Assembly (NCBI GenBank): GCA_964628905.1 | Contig: CAZVNS010000005.1 | Coordinates: 16,733-80,732 of the forward strand | DNA from: JAJPXC01 sp964628905 | GTDB taxonomy: Bacteria > Bacteroidota > Bacteroidia > Bacteroidales > Muribaculaceae | Direction of reading: 5' to 3' | DNA length: 64,000 bases | Part shown: piece by piece, positions 1-7,673 of the stretch | Layout of the letters: each line of letters begins with the position of its first letter | Numbering within the stretch: position 1 is the stretch's first letter | The notes under the pieces: model-generated | Database searches by the model: none | What the model was told of the DNA's origin: nothing | The model's input: the letters and a program-made list of their open reading frames with translations, nothing else | Translations under genes and position numbers: made by a program

Positions 1-1
1 C

Positions 2-2395
2 TTCAAAGCCAACGTGGAGAAGGTGGTCAACGCCCAGCGCCGCCTCGTCACACGGATACTCTCCGAAGCCAAAACCAAGCTCGCATGCGACGATAAGGAC
101 GTGCGCAAGGAGGGAGCGCTGCTGCTCTTCCGTGCCTTCAAAGGCCTCCCCAAGAACGGCGCCCTGATCAAGTTCCTCAGCCAGGAGGGCATGAAGAACA
201 TCATGCTCCAAACCGAGGCATACTACCTGCAGGACAATGCCCGCGAGATGCCCACCGTCATCGACCCCCTCTACTTCGTGATCGATGAGAAAAACCGCTC
301 GGTGGAGCTCACCGACAAGGGTATCGACGAGTTGACCGGCAAGAGCAACGACCCCGAATTCTTCGTACTCCCCGACATAGCCTCGCAGCTCTCAGAGCTT
401 GAGCACATCGCCGACCCCCAGGAGCGCCGGCAGAAGAAGGATGAGGCGATGCAGAACTACGCCATCAAGTCGGAGCGCGTCCACACCGTGACCCAGCTCC
501 TCAAAGCCTACACCCTCTTCGACAAAGACGTGGAGTATGTGATCGACGACAACAAAATCAAGATTGTCGACGAGCAGACAGGCCGTATCATGGAGGGCCG
601 ACGCTACAGCGACGGACTCCACCAGGCCATCGAAGCCAAGGAGGGAGTCAAGGTAGAGGCCGCAACACAGACCTTCGCCACCATCACCCTGCAGAACTAC
701 TTCCGCATGTACCACAAGCTGGCCGGTATGACCGGTACGGCCGAAACCGAGGCCGGTGAGCTTTGGGATATCTACAAACTCGACGTGGTCACCATCCCCA
801 CCAACCGCCCTGTGGCACGCATCGACATGAACGACCGCGTCTACAAGACCAAGAAGGAGAAGTACGCCGCCGTAATCGACGAAATCGTCAAGCTCCGCGA
901 CGCAGGCCGCCCCGTGCTCGTCGGCACCACCTCGGTCGAAATTTCCGAGCTCCTCTACCGCATGCTCCAGATGCGCCACATCGACGCCCAGGTGCTCAAC
1001 GCCAAGCTCCACCAGCGTGAGGCAATGGTAGTGGCCGAAGCCGGTAAGAAGGGCACTGTGACCATCGCCACCAACATGGCAGGCCGCGGCACCGACATCA
1101 AGCTCACCCCCGAGGTCAAGGAAGCGGGAGGTCTCGCCATCATCGGCACCGAGCGTCACGAGTCGCGCCGCGTCGACCGTCAGCTGCGAGGCCGTTCAGG
1201 CCGTCAGGGCGACCCCGGTTCGTCGGTATTCTACGTATCGTTTGAAGACCAGCTGATGCGCCTGTTCGCCACCGACCGCGTGATGAAGATGCTCGACCGC
1301 ATGGGACTCAAGGAGGGTGAGATGATCGAGTCGAAGATGGTGACCAACGCCATCGAGCGCGCCCAGAAGCGTGTCGAGGAGAACAACTTCGGCATCCGTA
1401 AGCGCCTGCTCGAATACGACGACGTGATGAACAAGCAGCGCACCTACATCTACGCCCGCCGCCATCACGCACTCTTGGGCGAGCGTGTGGGCATCGACAT
1501 CGCCAACATGCTCTACGACACCATCGAAAACCTCGTCAACACCTACGACCAGCCCTCCGACTACGACGACCTGTCGATGGAGGTGATGCGCATACTCACC
1601 ATCGAGCTGCCATTCAACGCCGACGAATTCCGCTCCATGTCGAAGGAGGATATCATCGACGCCATCCAAGGCGTGGCCAACGAGGCCCTGCAGCGCAAGA
1701 GCGACCGCATAGTCGAGGTAGCCATGCCTGTAATCAAAGACTGGGTTGAAAACCGTGGCGCCACAGGCCGCATCGTCGTGCCTATCACCGACGGCAAGCG
1801 CATATTCAACCTCGTGGTCGACATCCAAAAAGCTTATGCATCAGAGTGCAAGACCATCGTCAAAGAGTGGCACAAGTCGATACTGCTGGTCACCATCGAC
1901 GAGCTTTGGAAGGAGCACCTGCGCGAACTCGACCAGTTGCGCCAGTCGGTGCAGAACGCATCGTATGAGCAGAAGGACCCCCTGGTGATCTACAAGGTAG
2001 AGTCGTTCCACCTCTTCGAGACGATGCTCAACAACCTCAACGTCAAAGCCCTGTCGTCGCTCCTCCGCGGTCAGATCTACATCCAGCAGCGTCCCTCGTC
2101 ACAGCTCGACTCAGAGAAGCAGGGCGGGGGAGCATCGGCCGATGCACAACAGCCCGCAAAGCCCCAGCCCGAAGTGCGCCGCGCCATTCCCGAGCGTCAG
2201 AACGACTACTCACGCTACCGCGCTACCAAGGAAGACCTCCCCGGCCAGGCGGCTCAGCAGGCCGCAGCCTCAGCCCGGCAGGGCGAAAAGCAAAAGCCAA
2301 TGCCCGTAAAGGCCGCTCCCAAAATCAACCGCAACGACCCCTGTCCCTGCGGCTCAGGCAAGAAGTACAAAAACTGCCACGGACGCGGACTCTAA
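2..2395 (+). CDS. secA: Preprotein translocase ATPase SecA, 5'-truncated by the window edge
   Basis: SecA is the cytoplasmic motor that pushes unfolded preproteins through SecYEG. The reading frame is open to the left edge (codons start at base 2), so about 797 residues are visible; the N-terminus with the Walker A site, roughly 300 residues for a Bacteroidetes SecA, lies outside. Visible landmarks are the LAGMTGTAETE and IPTNRP segments, GTTSVEISE, MAGRGTDIKL, and the arginine-finger region RQLRGRSGRQGD of the second nucleotide-binding fold. After a low-complexity Gln/Ala-rich linker the protein ends in a zinc-binding SEC-C motif, DPCPCGSGKKYKNCHG. The TAA stop is part of a recurrent TAAGACCCC motif and is followed by a hairpin. 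Identification is secure; only the start is unknown. Confidence 0.97.
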   Translation, partial: FKANVEKVVNAQRRLVTRILSEAKTKLACDDKDVRKEGALLLFRAFKGLPKNGALIKFLSQEGMKNIMLQTEAYYLQDNAREMPTVIDPLYFVIDEKNRSVELTDKGIDELTGKSNDPEFFVLPDIASQLSELEHIADPQERRQKKDEAMQNYAIKSERVHTVTQLLKAYTLFDKDVEYVIDDNKIKIVDEQTGRIMEGRRYSDGLHQAIEAKEGVKVEAATQTFATITLQNYFRMYHKLAGMTGTAETEAGELWDIYKLDVVTIPTNRPVARIDMNDRVYKTKKEKYAAVIDEIVKLRDAGRPVLVGTTSVEISELLYRMLQMRHIDAQVLNAKLHQREAMVVAEAGKKGTVTIATNMAGRGTDIKLTPEVKEAGGLAIIGTERHESRRVDRQLRGRSGRQGDPGSSVFYVSFEDQLMRLFATDRVMKMLDRMGLKEGEMIESKMVTNAIERAQKRVEENNFGIRKRLLEYDDVMNKQRTYIYARRHHALLGERVGIDIANMLYDTIENLVNTYDQPSDYDDLSMEVMRILTIELPFNADEFRSMSKEDIIDAIQGVANEALQRKSDRIVEVAMPVIKDWVENRGATGRIVVPITDGKRIFNLVVDIQKAYASECKTIVKEWHKSILLVTIDELWKEHLRELDQLRQSVQNASYEQKDPLVIYKVESFHLFETMLNNLNVKALSSLLRGQIYIQQRPSSQLDSEKQGGGASADAQQPAKPQPEVRRAIPERQNDYSRYRATKEDLPGQAAQQAAASARQGEKQKPMPVKAAPKINRNDPCPCGSGKKYKNCHGRGL

Positions 2396-2447
2396 GACCC
2401 CAATCTATAGCATTATGGCCGGCATGAACCTCACGCTGGCCATAATG
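2394..2447 (+). terminator. Hairpin downstream of secA
   Basis: Ten-base arms CATTATGGCC (2411-2420) and GGCCATAATG (2438-2447) pair perfectly around a 17-nt loop, just after the secA stop. The T tract is poor, so termination is inferred from position and stem strength. The first bases, AAGACCCCA, match the start of the recurrent AGACC element seen after other genes. Confidence 0.5.
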
Positions 2448-2480
2448 TTAAATAGATAAACTTATTGCGAGTCACATCAA

Positions 2481-2876
2481 ATGACTGAAGTCAGACTTGA
2501 GCTTGGAAGCAACATCAGCAGCCGGATGAGCGTGTTGGAGCATGCTTTGCGGATGATCGCAAGCGACTACCCGGTAGTCCGGGTGAGTTCCATCGTGGAG
2601 TCGCCCGACGTCACCGGCGGCCCCACCACGTTCGCCAACCGGCTCGTCGACATCGACACCGACCTCCCCGTCGGCACTCTGCGCATGCGCCTGAAGAGCC
2701 TCGAAGCCCACTTCGGAGAGCGCACACCCCTGACGCCCGCGCCCACCATGGGATGCGCCACCCACATCCCCCTCGACATCGACGTAGTCACCTACGGCTC
2801 CCTCCTGCTCAAGCCCGACGACCTCACCCGCCCATACTACCGAGCCATTTTGGAGCAAGGATTATTTGACTGTTAA
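2481..2876 (+). CDS. Short HPPK-type protein (FolK-like, folate pathway)
   Basis: This 131-residue protein resembles 6-hydroxymethyl-7,8-dihydropterin pyrophosphokinase, which transfers pyrophosphate from ATP to the pterin in folate synthesis. The N-terminal LGSN motif and the C-terminal PLDIDVVTYG, corresponding to the metal-binding DLD segment of the family, are both present. It is shorter than typical FolK (about 160 residues), and the usual Arg/Trp-rich loop before the DxD motif is replaced by a loop containing PTMGCATH, so activity is uncertain; it may be a divergent paralogue. ATG 2481 is the only good start. It sits alone between secA and a DUF5606 gene. Confidence 0.7.
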   Translation: MTEVRLELGSNISSRMSVLEHALRMIASDYPVVRVSSIVESPDVTGGPTTFANRLVDIDTDLPVGTLRMRLKSLEAHFGERTPLTPAPTMGCATHIPLDIDVVTYGSLLLKPDDLTRPYYRAILEQGLFDC

Positions 2877-2894
2877 GAAAAAATCGTAAATTTG
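2865..2894 (+). promoter_or_regulatory. Bacteroidetes-type promoter for the DUF5606 gene
   Basis: TTTG at 2865-2868 is followed after 18 nt by TAAATTTG at 2887-2894, matching the -33/-7 pattern of Bacteroidetes housekeeping promoters. The -33 box lies inside the 3' end of the folK-like gene. The predicted leader consists almost entirely of short tandem repeats. Confidence 0.7.
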
Positions 2895-2900
2895 TACCAT

Positions 2901-2967
2901 CCTTAACGGCCTTAACGGCCTTAACGGCCCTAACGACTAACAACTCAAAAACTCATAACTCAAAATC
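2901..2967 (+). repeat. Leader array: 9-bp TTAACGGCC units then 8-bp ACTCAAAA units
   Basis: Bases 2901-2937 hold about four 9-bp units of CCTTAACGG. Bases 2938-2967 hold A-rich units spaced about 8 bp (CAACTCAAAA, ACTCATAA, CTCAAAA). The array fills the space between the promoter and the ATG at 2970. Confidence 0.85.
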
Positions 2968-2969
2968 CC

Positions 2970-3425
2970 ATGCTTAAGAAGATACTCTCAATCTCAGGCC
3001 GCCCCGGGCTGTTCCGCCACGTGAGCCAGGGCAAGAACATGCTCATCGTCGAAAACCTCGCCACCGGCAAGCGCACTCCCGCCTACGCCCGCGACAAAGT
3101 AGTGTCATTAGGCGACATCGCCATCTACACCACCGACGAGGACGTGCCACTGCCCGACGTGCTTGAGAAGATTAAGGAGGCCAACAACGGCCAGCCCGTC
3201 GACCTCAAGTCATTCAAGGACGACGCCGCCCTGCGCAAATACTTCGGCACAATCCTCCCCGACTTCGACGACGATCGCGTCTACACCAACGACATCCGCA
3301 AAGTGTTCTCGTGGTACAACCAGCTTATCGCCGCCAACGTCACCGAGTTTAAGGACAACGAGATAGCCCAAGATCAGGCCGCCGAGGCAGCAGAAGCCGC
3401 CGACGAAGCCGCCGCCACCAAGTAA
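2970..3425 (+). CDS. DUF5606 family protein
   Basis: This 151-residue soluble protein matches the Bacteroidetes-restricted DUF5606 family as I recall it: it starts MLKKILSISGRPGLF, has a conserved VVSLGDIAIYT segment near residues 46-56, and contains the KYFGTILPDFDDDRVY region near residues 90-105. The C-terminus is a low-complexity Ala/Glu-rich tail (residues 130-151). No catalytic motif is visible and the function is unknown. It has its own promoter and a repeat-filled leader. A strong bidirectional hairpin lies about 110 bp downstream. Confidence 0.85.
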   Translation: MLKKILSISGRPGLFRHVSQGKNMLIVENLATGKRTPAYARDKVVSLGDIAIYTTDEDVPLPDVLEKIKEANNGQPVDLKSFKDDAALRKYFGTILPDFDDDRVYTNDIRKVFSWYNQLIAANVTEFKDNEIAQDQAAEAAEAADEAAATK

Positions 3426-3534
3426 CAATCAGCATCTCCAGCCGCCCTCGCTCGCCGGAGCGTCCGCGGCAATGCGGCAGCAAGCGCGGCGCGCTTGAAC
3501 AGTACAGCTTCGCGTCGAAGCCTGACAAGATAGC

Positions 3535-3563
3535 AAAAAGGGTGTTATTAAACACCCTTTTTT
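3535..3563. terminator. Bidirectional terminator overlapping the end of a minus-strand gene
   Basis: AAAAAGGGTGTT (3535-3546) pairs perfectly with AACACCCTTTTT (3551-3562) around a 4-nt loop. There is a T run on the plus side and an A run (T on the minus strand) on the other, so it can stop transcription both ways. The TAA stop of the convergent gene (3548-3550) lies inside it. Confidence 0.8.
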
Positions 3564-4540
3564 AGCATCCAGCTGAAGCAATTGTCGAGCGGGTCATCCA
3601 TCAGGCAGTCAGCCACATCCTGCGAGCCGGTGAGGTGTAGGGGCGCACGCCGCACGTCGACCACCCGCACCGAGTTGCAATAGCGACTCAGACGCGCCCC
3701 CTCAAGGTGCCATTTATCCACCATGTCGGCATCGGGCACCAACACCACGTCACGCCCTGAGAGAGCGGCCATGCGGTGGTATCGGCCGCGCATGTTCTCG
3801 TCGGTAGCGCTCAGGTTGCTCGCCCCGCCGGTGGCCAGCACTATGTAGCGATGGTTGTTGTGGTACCGCAGGTAGCAGCTCAGCACCAAGGCCGACTTCT
3901 CACTCTCGACCACCACCACCTTGCGGTCGGGGTACAGCTCGGTGAGCACCTCCCCGAAGAAGCATGGCACAAAGTTGAAGTCAGGCAGCCGCCGCTGTGT
4001 GTGGAGGAAGGTCACCGATGGTCGGTCGGGCAGTTTCAGTCGGTGGCCGCTCTCATCATAGCCCATCACCTTGACGGAGCGGCATGAGCCGAAGCGGTCG
4101 TAGAGCGGAAATTCCATGGCATTGCCGAAGAGCGAGGAGTGGCCCACGCCATAGATTGAGAACACATCCTTGACAGTCGACTCGATAGTCGGAACGGGCC
4201 CGCAGTAGGGCAAATGTCGGGTGTAAGAGCGCTTTACGGCCCTGTACAGATTGTTGAAGCCAAGCTGGCTCTTGTCGTTGAAATACGTCATTGCCGAGGG
4301 CGTGGCGGGGCGCTGCGGCGCCGGCATCGGCTGTAGAGGAGAGCGACGGTGGCTGGGGAGGGAGCCGATGAACTTTCGCGGAGGTTCATGGTAGCGGCAG
4401 TTGTTCTCGCGGTTGCAGCGTCCACAGCGAGGGTCGAGGATGTTGCCGGTGACGGTGTCGATATAGTATTTAAATGTGCGGCGTCCACATTGGGGGCATG
4501 GGCCTGCTTTCTTGCCAAGCCGATAGCGATATTCAGTCAT
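3548..4540 (-). CDS. Zinc-ribbon and Toprim-like protein (DUF6371-type, primase-like)
   Basis: This 330-residue protein starts MTEYRYRLG; a longer in-frame start at 4609 would run through the GTTCCA repeat array and is unlikely. Residues 15-51 form a zinc-ribbon cluster (CPQC, CGRC, then C48 and H51), as in CHC2-type primases and DUF6371 proteins. Residues 206-272 hold a Toprim-like series: VVVESEKSA (Glu212), TGGASNL, and VLVPDADM (Asp270, Asp272). Such proteins are typical of replication modules on Bacteroidetes mobile elements. It lies downstream of a RecA-like ATPase on the same strand, with 118 bp between them holding an inverted 9-bp repeat array. Primase activity is inferred. No integrase or relaxase accompanies the pair. 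Confidence 0.7.
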   Translation of the reverse strand: MTEYRYRLGKKAGPCPQCGRRTFKYYIDTVTGNILDPRCGRCNRENNCRYHEPPRKFIGSLPSHRRSPLQPMPAPQRPATPSAMTYFNDKSQLGFNNLYRAVKRSYTRHLPYCGPVPTIESTVKDVFSIYGVGHSSLFGNAMEFPLYDRFGSCRSVKVMGYDESGHRLKLPDRPSVTFLHTQRRLPDFNFVPCFFGEVLTELYPDRKVVVVESEKSALVLSCYLRYHNNHRYIVLATGGASNLSATDENMRGRYHRMAALSGRDVVLVPDADMVDKWHLEGARLSRYCNSVRVVDVRRAPLHLTGSQDVADCLMDDPLDNCFSWMLKKGV

Positions 4541-4582
4541 GGGGAGTTGTAGATTTGATGGGTTGTCTGCCGTGTTCCGAGG

Positions 4583-4655
4583 CGTTCCACCCCGTTCCAC
4601 CCGTTCCACCCGTTCCTCCCTGGAACGAATGGAACGAATGGAACGGATGGAACGG
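4583..4655. repeat. Inverted array of 9-bp GTTCCA/TGGAAC units
   Basis: The left arm (4583-4620) carries four GTTCC-type units. The right arm (4621-4655) carries four TGGAACGNN units on the opposite strand. The centre is at 4620/4621, so the whole block can fold into one long imperfect hairpin. It lies between the ATPase and primase-like genes. Confidence 0.85.
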
Positions 4656-4658
4656 TCA

Positions 4659-5582
4659 TTAATTATCGCTGGTGTGACGGAATGCGGTGGTTTTGCTAAT
4701 ACCTAACTGATCGGCTATTTCTTGGAGTGTGCGACCTTGGCGCTTAAGCTCCATGGCGCGCTCCTTGATAGATAGCCCATCATTATTGGCGCTATCAGTG
4801 GCGAGCAGTTGTCGCTCTACTGCGGTGCCCCCCTCGAAGAGGTTGAGCCATGCTCCCTGCTTGATGAGGGTGGCTTTAAGCACATTGTTATCGCCATATT
4901 CCGTCTCGCTTGAGCGCACCTTTATCTGCTTGACGTATCGGCCATTGCCTCCCTTGATGGTAGAGTCAATTCCGATGGCAAACATCGAGTCCATGAAGTT
5001 GGCGATGCGCTTTGAGCCGGCAAGAGAGTTTTGCGTCAGCGGCGACGATGTGCAGCGCTTGGGAGTGTGGGCAAGCACCAATATCGACAGCCCATGTTTG
5101 CGCTTGAGAGTTATCAGCTCCTGCATCAGCTCACCTGCCGCGTCGCCATTCTCGCAGCGGTTGCATATCCATGTGATATTGTCGATGATTATCACCTTGG
5201 CCTCGGTTGTCATCACTACAGCGGCGATATGGTCTATCACATCCTTGAGCGAGTCGATGCCGCCATAATACTGCGACATCTCCAAGCGTATCAGACCGTC
5301 AGGAAACCGGTGGACGTAGCCGGTCTCATCGTCGGTGTAGCGCAGCTGCACTTGCTTGTCGCTCATCTCGAAGTCGAAGTATAGCACCTTCTGTGTCCGT
5401 GCTATCGACTCGGCTATCTGCAGTGCGTAGATGCTTTTGCCCACGTTGGTGTCGGCGAACAGGCAGCTCACCTCACCCTCGTACCAAAAGCTTTTCCACA
5501 GTTGTTGAGGTGTCGGACGCTTATACGCCTCCGAAATCCACTCGTTGATAGGTTTGGCGCAGAACATTTGTTGATTCTCCAT
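4659..5582 (-). CDS. RecA-like AAA ATPase with C-terminal helix-turn-helix (RepA/DnaB-like)
   Basis: This 307-residue protein has a RecA-fold ATPase core. Walker A is ADTNVGKS (residues 43-50), followed by VLYFDFEMSD, typical of RepA/AAA_25 helicase-like ATPases. Walker B is KVIIIDN (Asp134), and LVLAHTPKR near residues 172-180 resembles the sensor motif. The last 39 residues form a resolvase-like helix-turn-helix (LQEIADQLGISKTTAFRH). Families like this load or act as replicative helicases on plasmids and phages, or regulate copy number; the role here is inferred. The ATG at 5582 is directly preceded, on its own strand, by an A-rich 8-bp repeat leader like those before chromosomal genes. Inverted GTTCCA arrays lie about 4 bp beyond its stop and 230 bp upstream. 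Confidence 0.75.
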   Translation of the reverse strand: MENQQMFCAKPINEWISEAYKRPTPQQLWKSFWYEGEVSCLFADTNVGKSIYALQIAESIARTQKVLYFDFEMSDKQVQLRYTDDETGYVHRFPDGLIRLEMSQYYGGIDSLKDVIDHIAAVVMTTEAKVIIIDNITWICNRCENGDAAGELMQELITLKRKHGLSILVLAHTPKRCTSSPLTQNSLAGSKRIANFMDSMFAIGIDSTIKGGNGRYVKQIKVRSSETEYGDNNVLKATLIKQGAWLNLFEGGTAVERQLLATDSANNDGLSIKERAMELKRQGRTLQEIADQLGISKTTAFRHTSDN

Positions 5583-5617
5583 AGTTGTTAAGTTTTTAAG
5601 TTGTTGAGTTGCTTTAG
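5583..5617 (-). repeat. 8-bp A-rich leader array before the ATPase gene
   Basis: Read on the minus strand, units ACTCAACA, ACTTAAAA and ACTTAACA run straight into the ATG at 5582. The array has the same composition and orientation to the gene as those in front of groEL, dapA and mreB. Confidence 0.8.
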
Positions 5618-5812
5618 ATTAGGGTTGAGCTTGCGAGACAATAGGGGGGCTACCTATATTATATATAGGGTGTCGGCAGATAGATTGTGGGGATCCTTGG
5701 CTATCGCCCCATCGCAGGGATGGTCTCGCTTGTCAGCCTTATTTCAACGCAAAATTACGCCGCCAAAATCACCCCGATATCCGTAAAAATACATTTGATA
5801 AAAATGCGCCAT

Positions 5813-5875
5813 CGTTCCAATCGTTCCAGTCGTTCCACCCGTTCCACCCTGGAACGGGTGGAACGGGGTGGAACG
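5813..5875. repeat. Second inverted GTTCCA/TGGAAC array
   Basis: Four 9-bp GTTCCANNN units (5813-5849) meet three TGGAACGGG-type units (5850-5875) head to head. The structure is the same as at 4583-4655, so one array lies on each side of the ATPase gene. Confidence 0.85.
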
Positions 5876-5883
5876 CTCCGGGG

Positions 5884-5920
5884 CAAGTCCGACTTGTCTG
5901 ACCTGTCTGACCTGTCTGGC
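5884..5920 (+). repeat. 9-bp GTCTGACCT tandem array
   Basis: CAAGTCCGACTTGTCTG is followed by ACCTGTCTG twice, with a 9-bp period. The same family appears at 45420-45471 and, in degenerate form, at 33731-33755. The 5583-6117 gap therefore holds three repeat families plus the rprX promoter; I see no gene in it. Confidence 0.75.
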
Positions 5921-5959
5921 GGGGGTGGGCGGTTTGCGGGGCGTTTCTTGGGGGATTTT

Positions 5960-5990
5960 TTTGGTGGAAATAAATTTTATGTTAATTTTG
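5960..5990 (+). promoter_or_regulatory. Promoter for rprXY
   Basis: TTTG at 5960-5963, a 19-nt spacer, and TAATTTTG at 5983-5990 give a full match to the Bacteroidetes -33/-7 consensus. The predicted leader is about 120 nt. Confidence 0.75.
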
Positions 5991-6117
5991 CACTCAAATG
6001 TTAATGTCGTGGCCGCAATGTTGCATTTTTTCACAAACAATCGCTACTTTTAGTTGTTAACATGATAAATATTAATTGATAACCCCTCAAGGCGGCTCCT
6101 CGGCCGGCAATAGATAA

Positions 6118-7668
6118 ATGAAGAAGTCAACTATCTGGTTACTCACTATATTGATGGCAATCACCTTCTTAGGTCTGCTATTCGCTCAGATTATGTATAT
6201 GCGCTCGATGCTGCAGATGCGTGACGAGCAGTTCTCGGAGGCGGTGCACAGGTCGCTGTCGGAGATGGCGGAGCGCATCCAGCATGAGGAGACGAAGTAC
6301 TTCTACGACGAGGATATGCTCGACTTTGAGGGTGCGCAGGTAATCACTCAGTATCAGGAGGGCAGCCTGCCGGTGCATAGTGGCGTGAAAAACACCGCAT
6401 CGGCCGAGCGTGACGGCCTCAAAGTGGAGGTGTCGGTGACGATGCCTGTGGGGCAGGACTCAATCAACCCCCTTACGAGCCCCGGCGCTGAGTTCACCGA
6501 GCCTGACGAGGTTTTGTATGAGTTTGACGAGGCTTTCCAGGGGCAATACCGCTACCATAAGCGCATCATCGACGAGATCATACTCAACATCATAGCTCAG
6601 GCGAGCAACCGCAAGCTGTCGGAGCGCGTCAACCTCGACTCCGTGGGCACTCAGCTGCGCGAGCTGCTCTCGACCAACGGCATCAACCTGCCGTTTGAGT
6701 TGGCGGTAATCGACAAGAACTTCAAGCCCCAGCTTGCCACACCGGGCTACCGTGAGGCCGAGGTGGAGGTGACTGACGCGTTTGTGCAGCCACTGTTCCC
6801 GTTTGACCCCGGGGCTAAGAAGGTGGCGCTCAGGGTGGTGTTCCCCGACCGCAACGCCTATGTGATGACCCCGCTGAAGTTTATGATACCGGCATTCGCG
6901 TTCACGCTGATGCTGTTGGTGGTGTTCATCTTCACAATCACCACCGCCTTCCGCCAGAAGAAGCTCACGGAGATAAAGAACGACTTCATCAACAACATGA
7001 CCCATGAGTTCAAGACCCCCATATCGTCGATATCGCTCGCGGCGCAGATGCTCAACGATGACTCCGTGCGCAAGTCCCCCTCGATGATGCAGCATATCGC
7101 CACCGTGATCAACGATGAGACCAAGCGGCTGCGCTTCCAGGTGGAGAAGGTGCTGCAGATGTCGATGTTCGACCGTCAGAAGGCCACGCTGCGCCTTACC
7201 GAAATCGACGCCAACTCGGCGATAGCCAATATCGTGAACACCTTCAAGCTCAAGGTGGAGAGCTACGGCGGGCATCTGACCTCGCAGCTCGACGCCCCCG
7301 ACTCGATAATCAATGTCGACGAGATGCACTTCACCAACGTGATATTCAACCTGCTGGACAACGCCGTGAAATATCGCAAGGAGGATGAGCCGCTGGAGCT
7401 GAAGGTGGCGACCCGCGACATCTCCGGCGACCGCCTGCAGATCGAGGTGGCCGACAACGGCATCGGCATCCGCAAGGACGACCTGAAGAAGATATTTGAG
7501 AAATTCTACCGCGTATCCACCGGCAACCGCCACGATGTGAAGGGCTTCGGCTTAGGCTTGGCCTACGTGCACAAGATGGTCACCGAGCTGCATGGCGAAA
7601 TCAAGGTGGAGAGCGAGATCAATGTAGGGACAAAATTTATAATCATATTACCATTAATTAAAAACTGA
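6118..7668 (+). CDS. rprX: Sensor histidine kinase RprX-like
   Basis: This 516-residue membrane kinase has a first membrane segment at residues 6-28, a periplasmic region of about 225 residues and a second segment at 254-278. The HisKA domain follows with MTHEFKTPISS, where His296 is the predicted phosphorylation site. The ATP-binding domain has an N box (NVIFNLLDNAVKY), a G1 box (DNGIGI) and a G2 box (GFGLGLAY). Length and layout fit Bacteroides RprX. The response-regulator gene starts 5 nt after its stop, so the two form an operon. The signal sensed is not evident from the sequence. Confidence 0.88.
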   Translation: MKKSTIWLLTILMAITFLGLLFAQIMYMRSMLQMRDEQFSEAVHRSLSEMAERIQHEETKYFYDEDMLDFEGAQVITQYQEGSLPVHSGVKNTASAERDGLKVEVSVTMPVGQDSINPLTSPGAEFTEPDEVLYEFDEAFQGQYRYHKRIIDEIILNIIAQASNRKLSERVNLDSVGTQLRELLSTNGINLPFELAVIDKNFKPQLATPGYREAEVEVTDAFVQPLFPFDPGAKKVALRVVFPDRNAYVMTPLKFMIPAFAFTLMLLVVFIFTITTAFRQKKLTEIKNDFINNMTHEFKTPISSISLAAQMLNDDSVRKSPSMMQHIATVINDETKRLRFQVEKVLQMSMFDRQKATLRLTEIDANSAIANIVNTFKLKVESYGGHLTSQLDAPDSIINVDEMHFTNVIFNLLDNAVKYRKEDEPLELKVATRDISGDRLQIEVADNGIGIRKDDLKKIFEKFYRVSTGNRHDVKGFGLGLAYVHKMVTELHGEIKVESEINVGTKFIIILPLIKN

Positions 7669-7673
7669 AAACT

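Noticed and set aside
392..1159. 255-codon antisense frame inside secA
   Set aside because: Composition mirrors the secA codon pattern, no recognisable motif, and secA is intact on the other strand.
4583..5920. Short regular repeats that could suggest a CRISPR array
   Set aside because: The unit is 9 bp with no spacers of constant length and unit orientation flips in the middle. No cas genes are nearby.
6460..7533. Long open frame (357 codons) antisense to rprX
   Set aside because: It is a shadow of the high-GC coding frame opposite; it has His/Leu/Val-rich low-complexity composition, no start context, and rprX is clearly the real gene.
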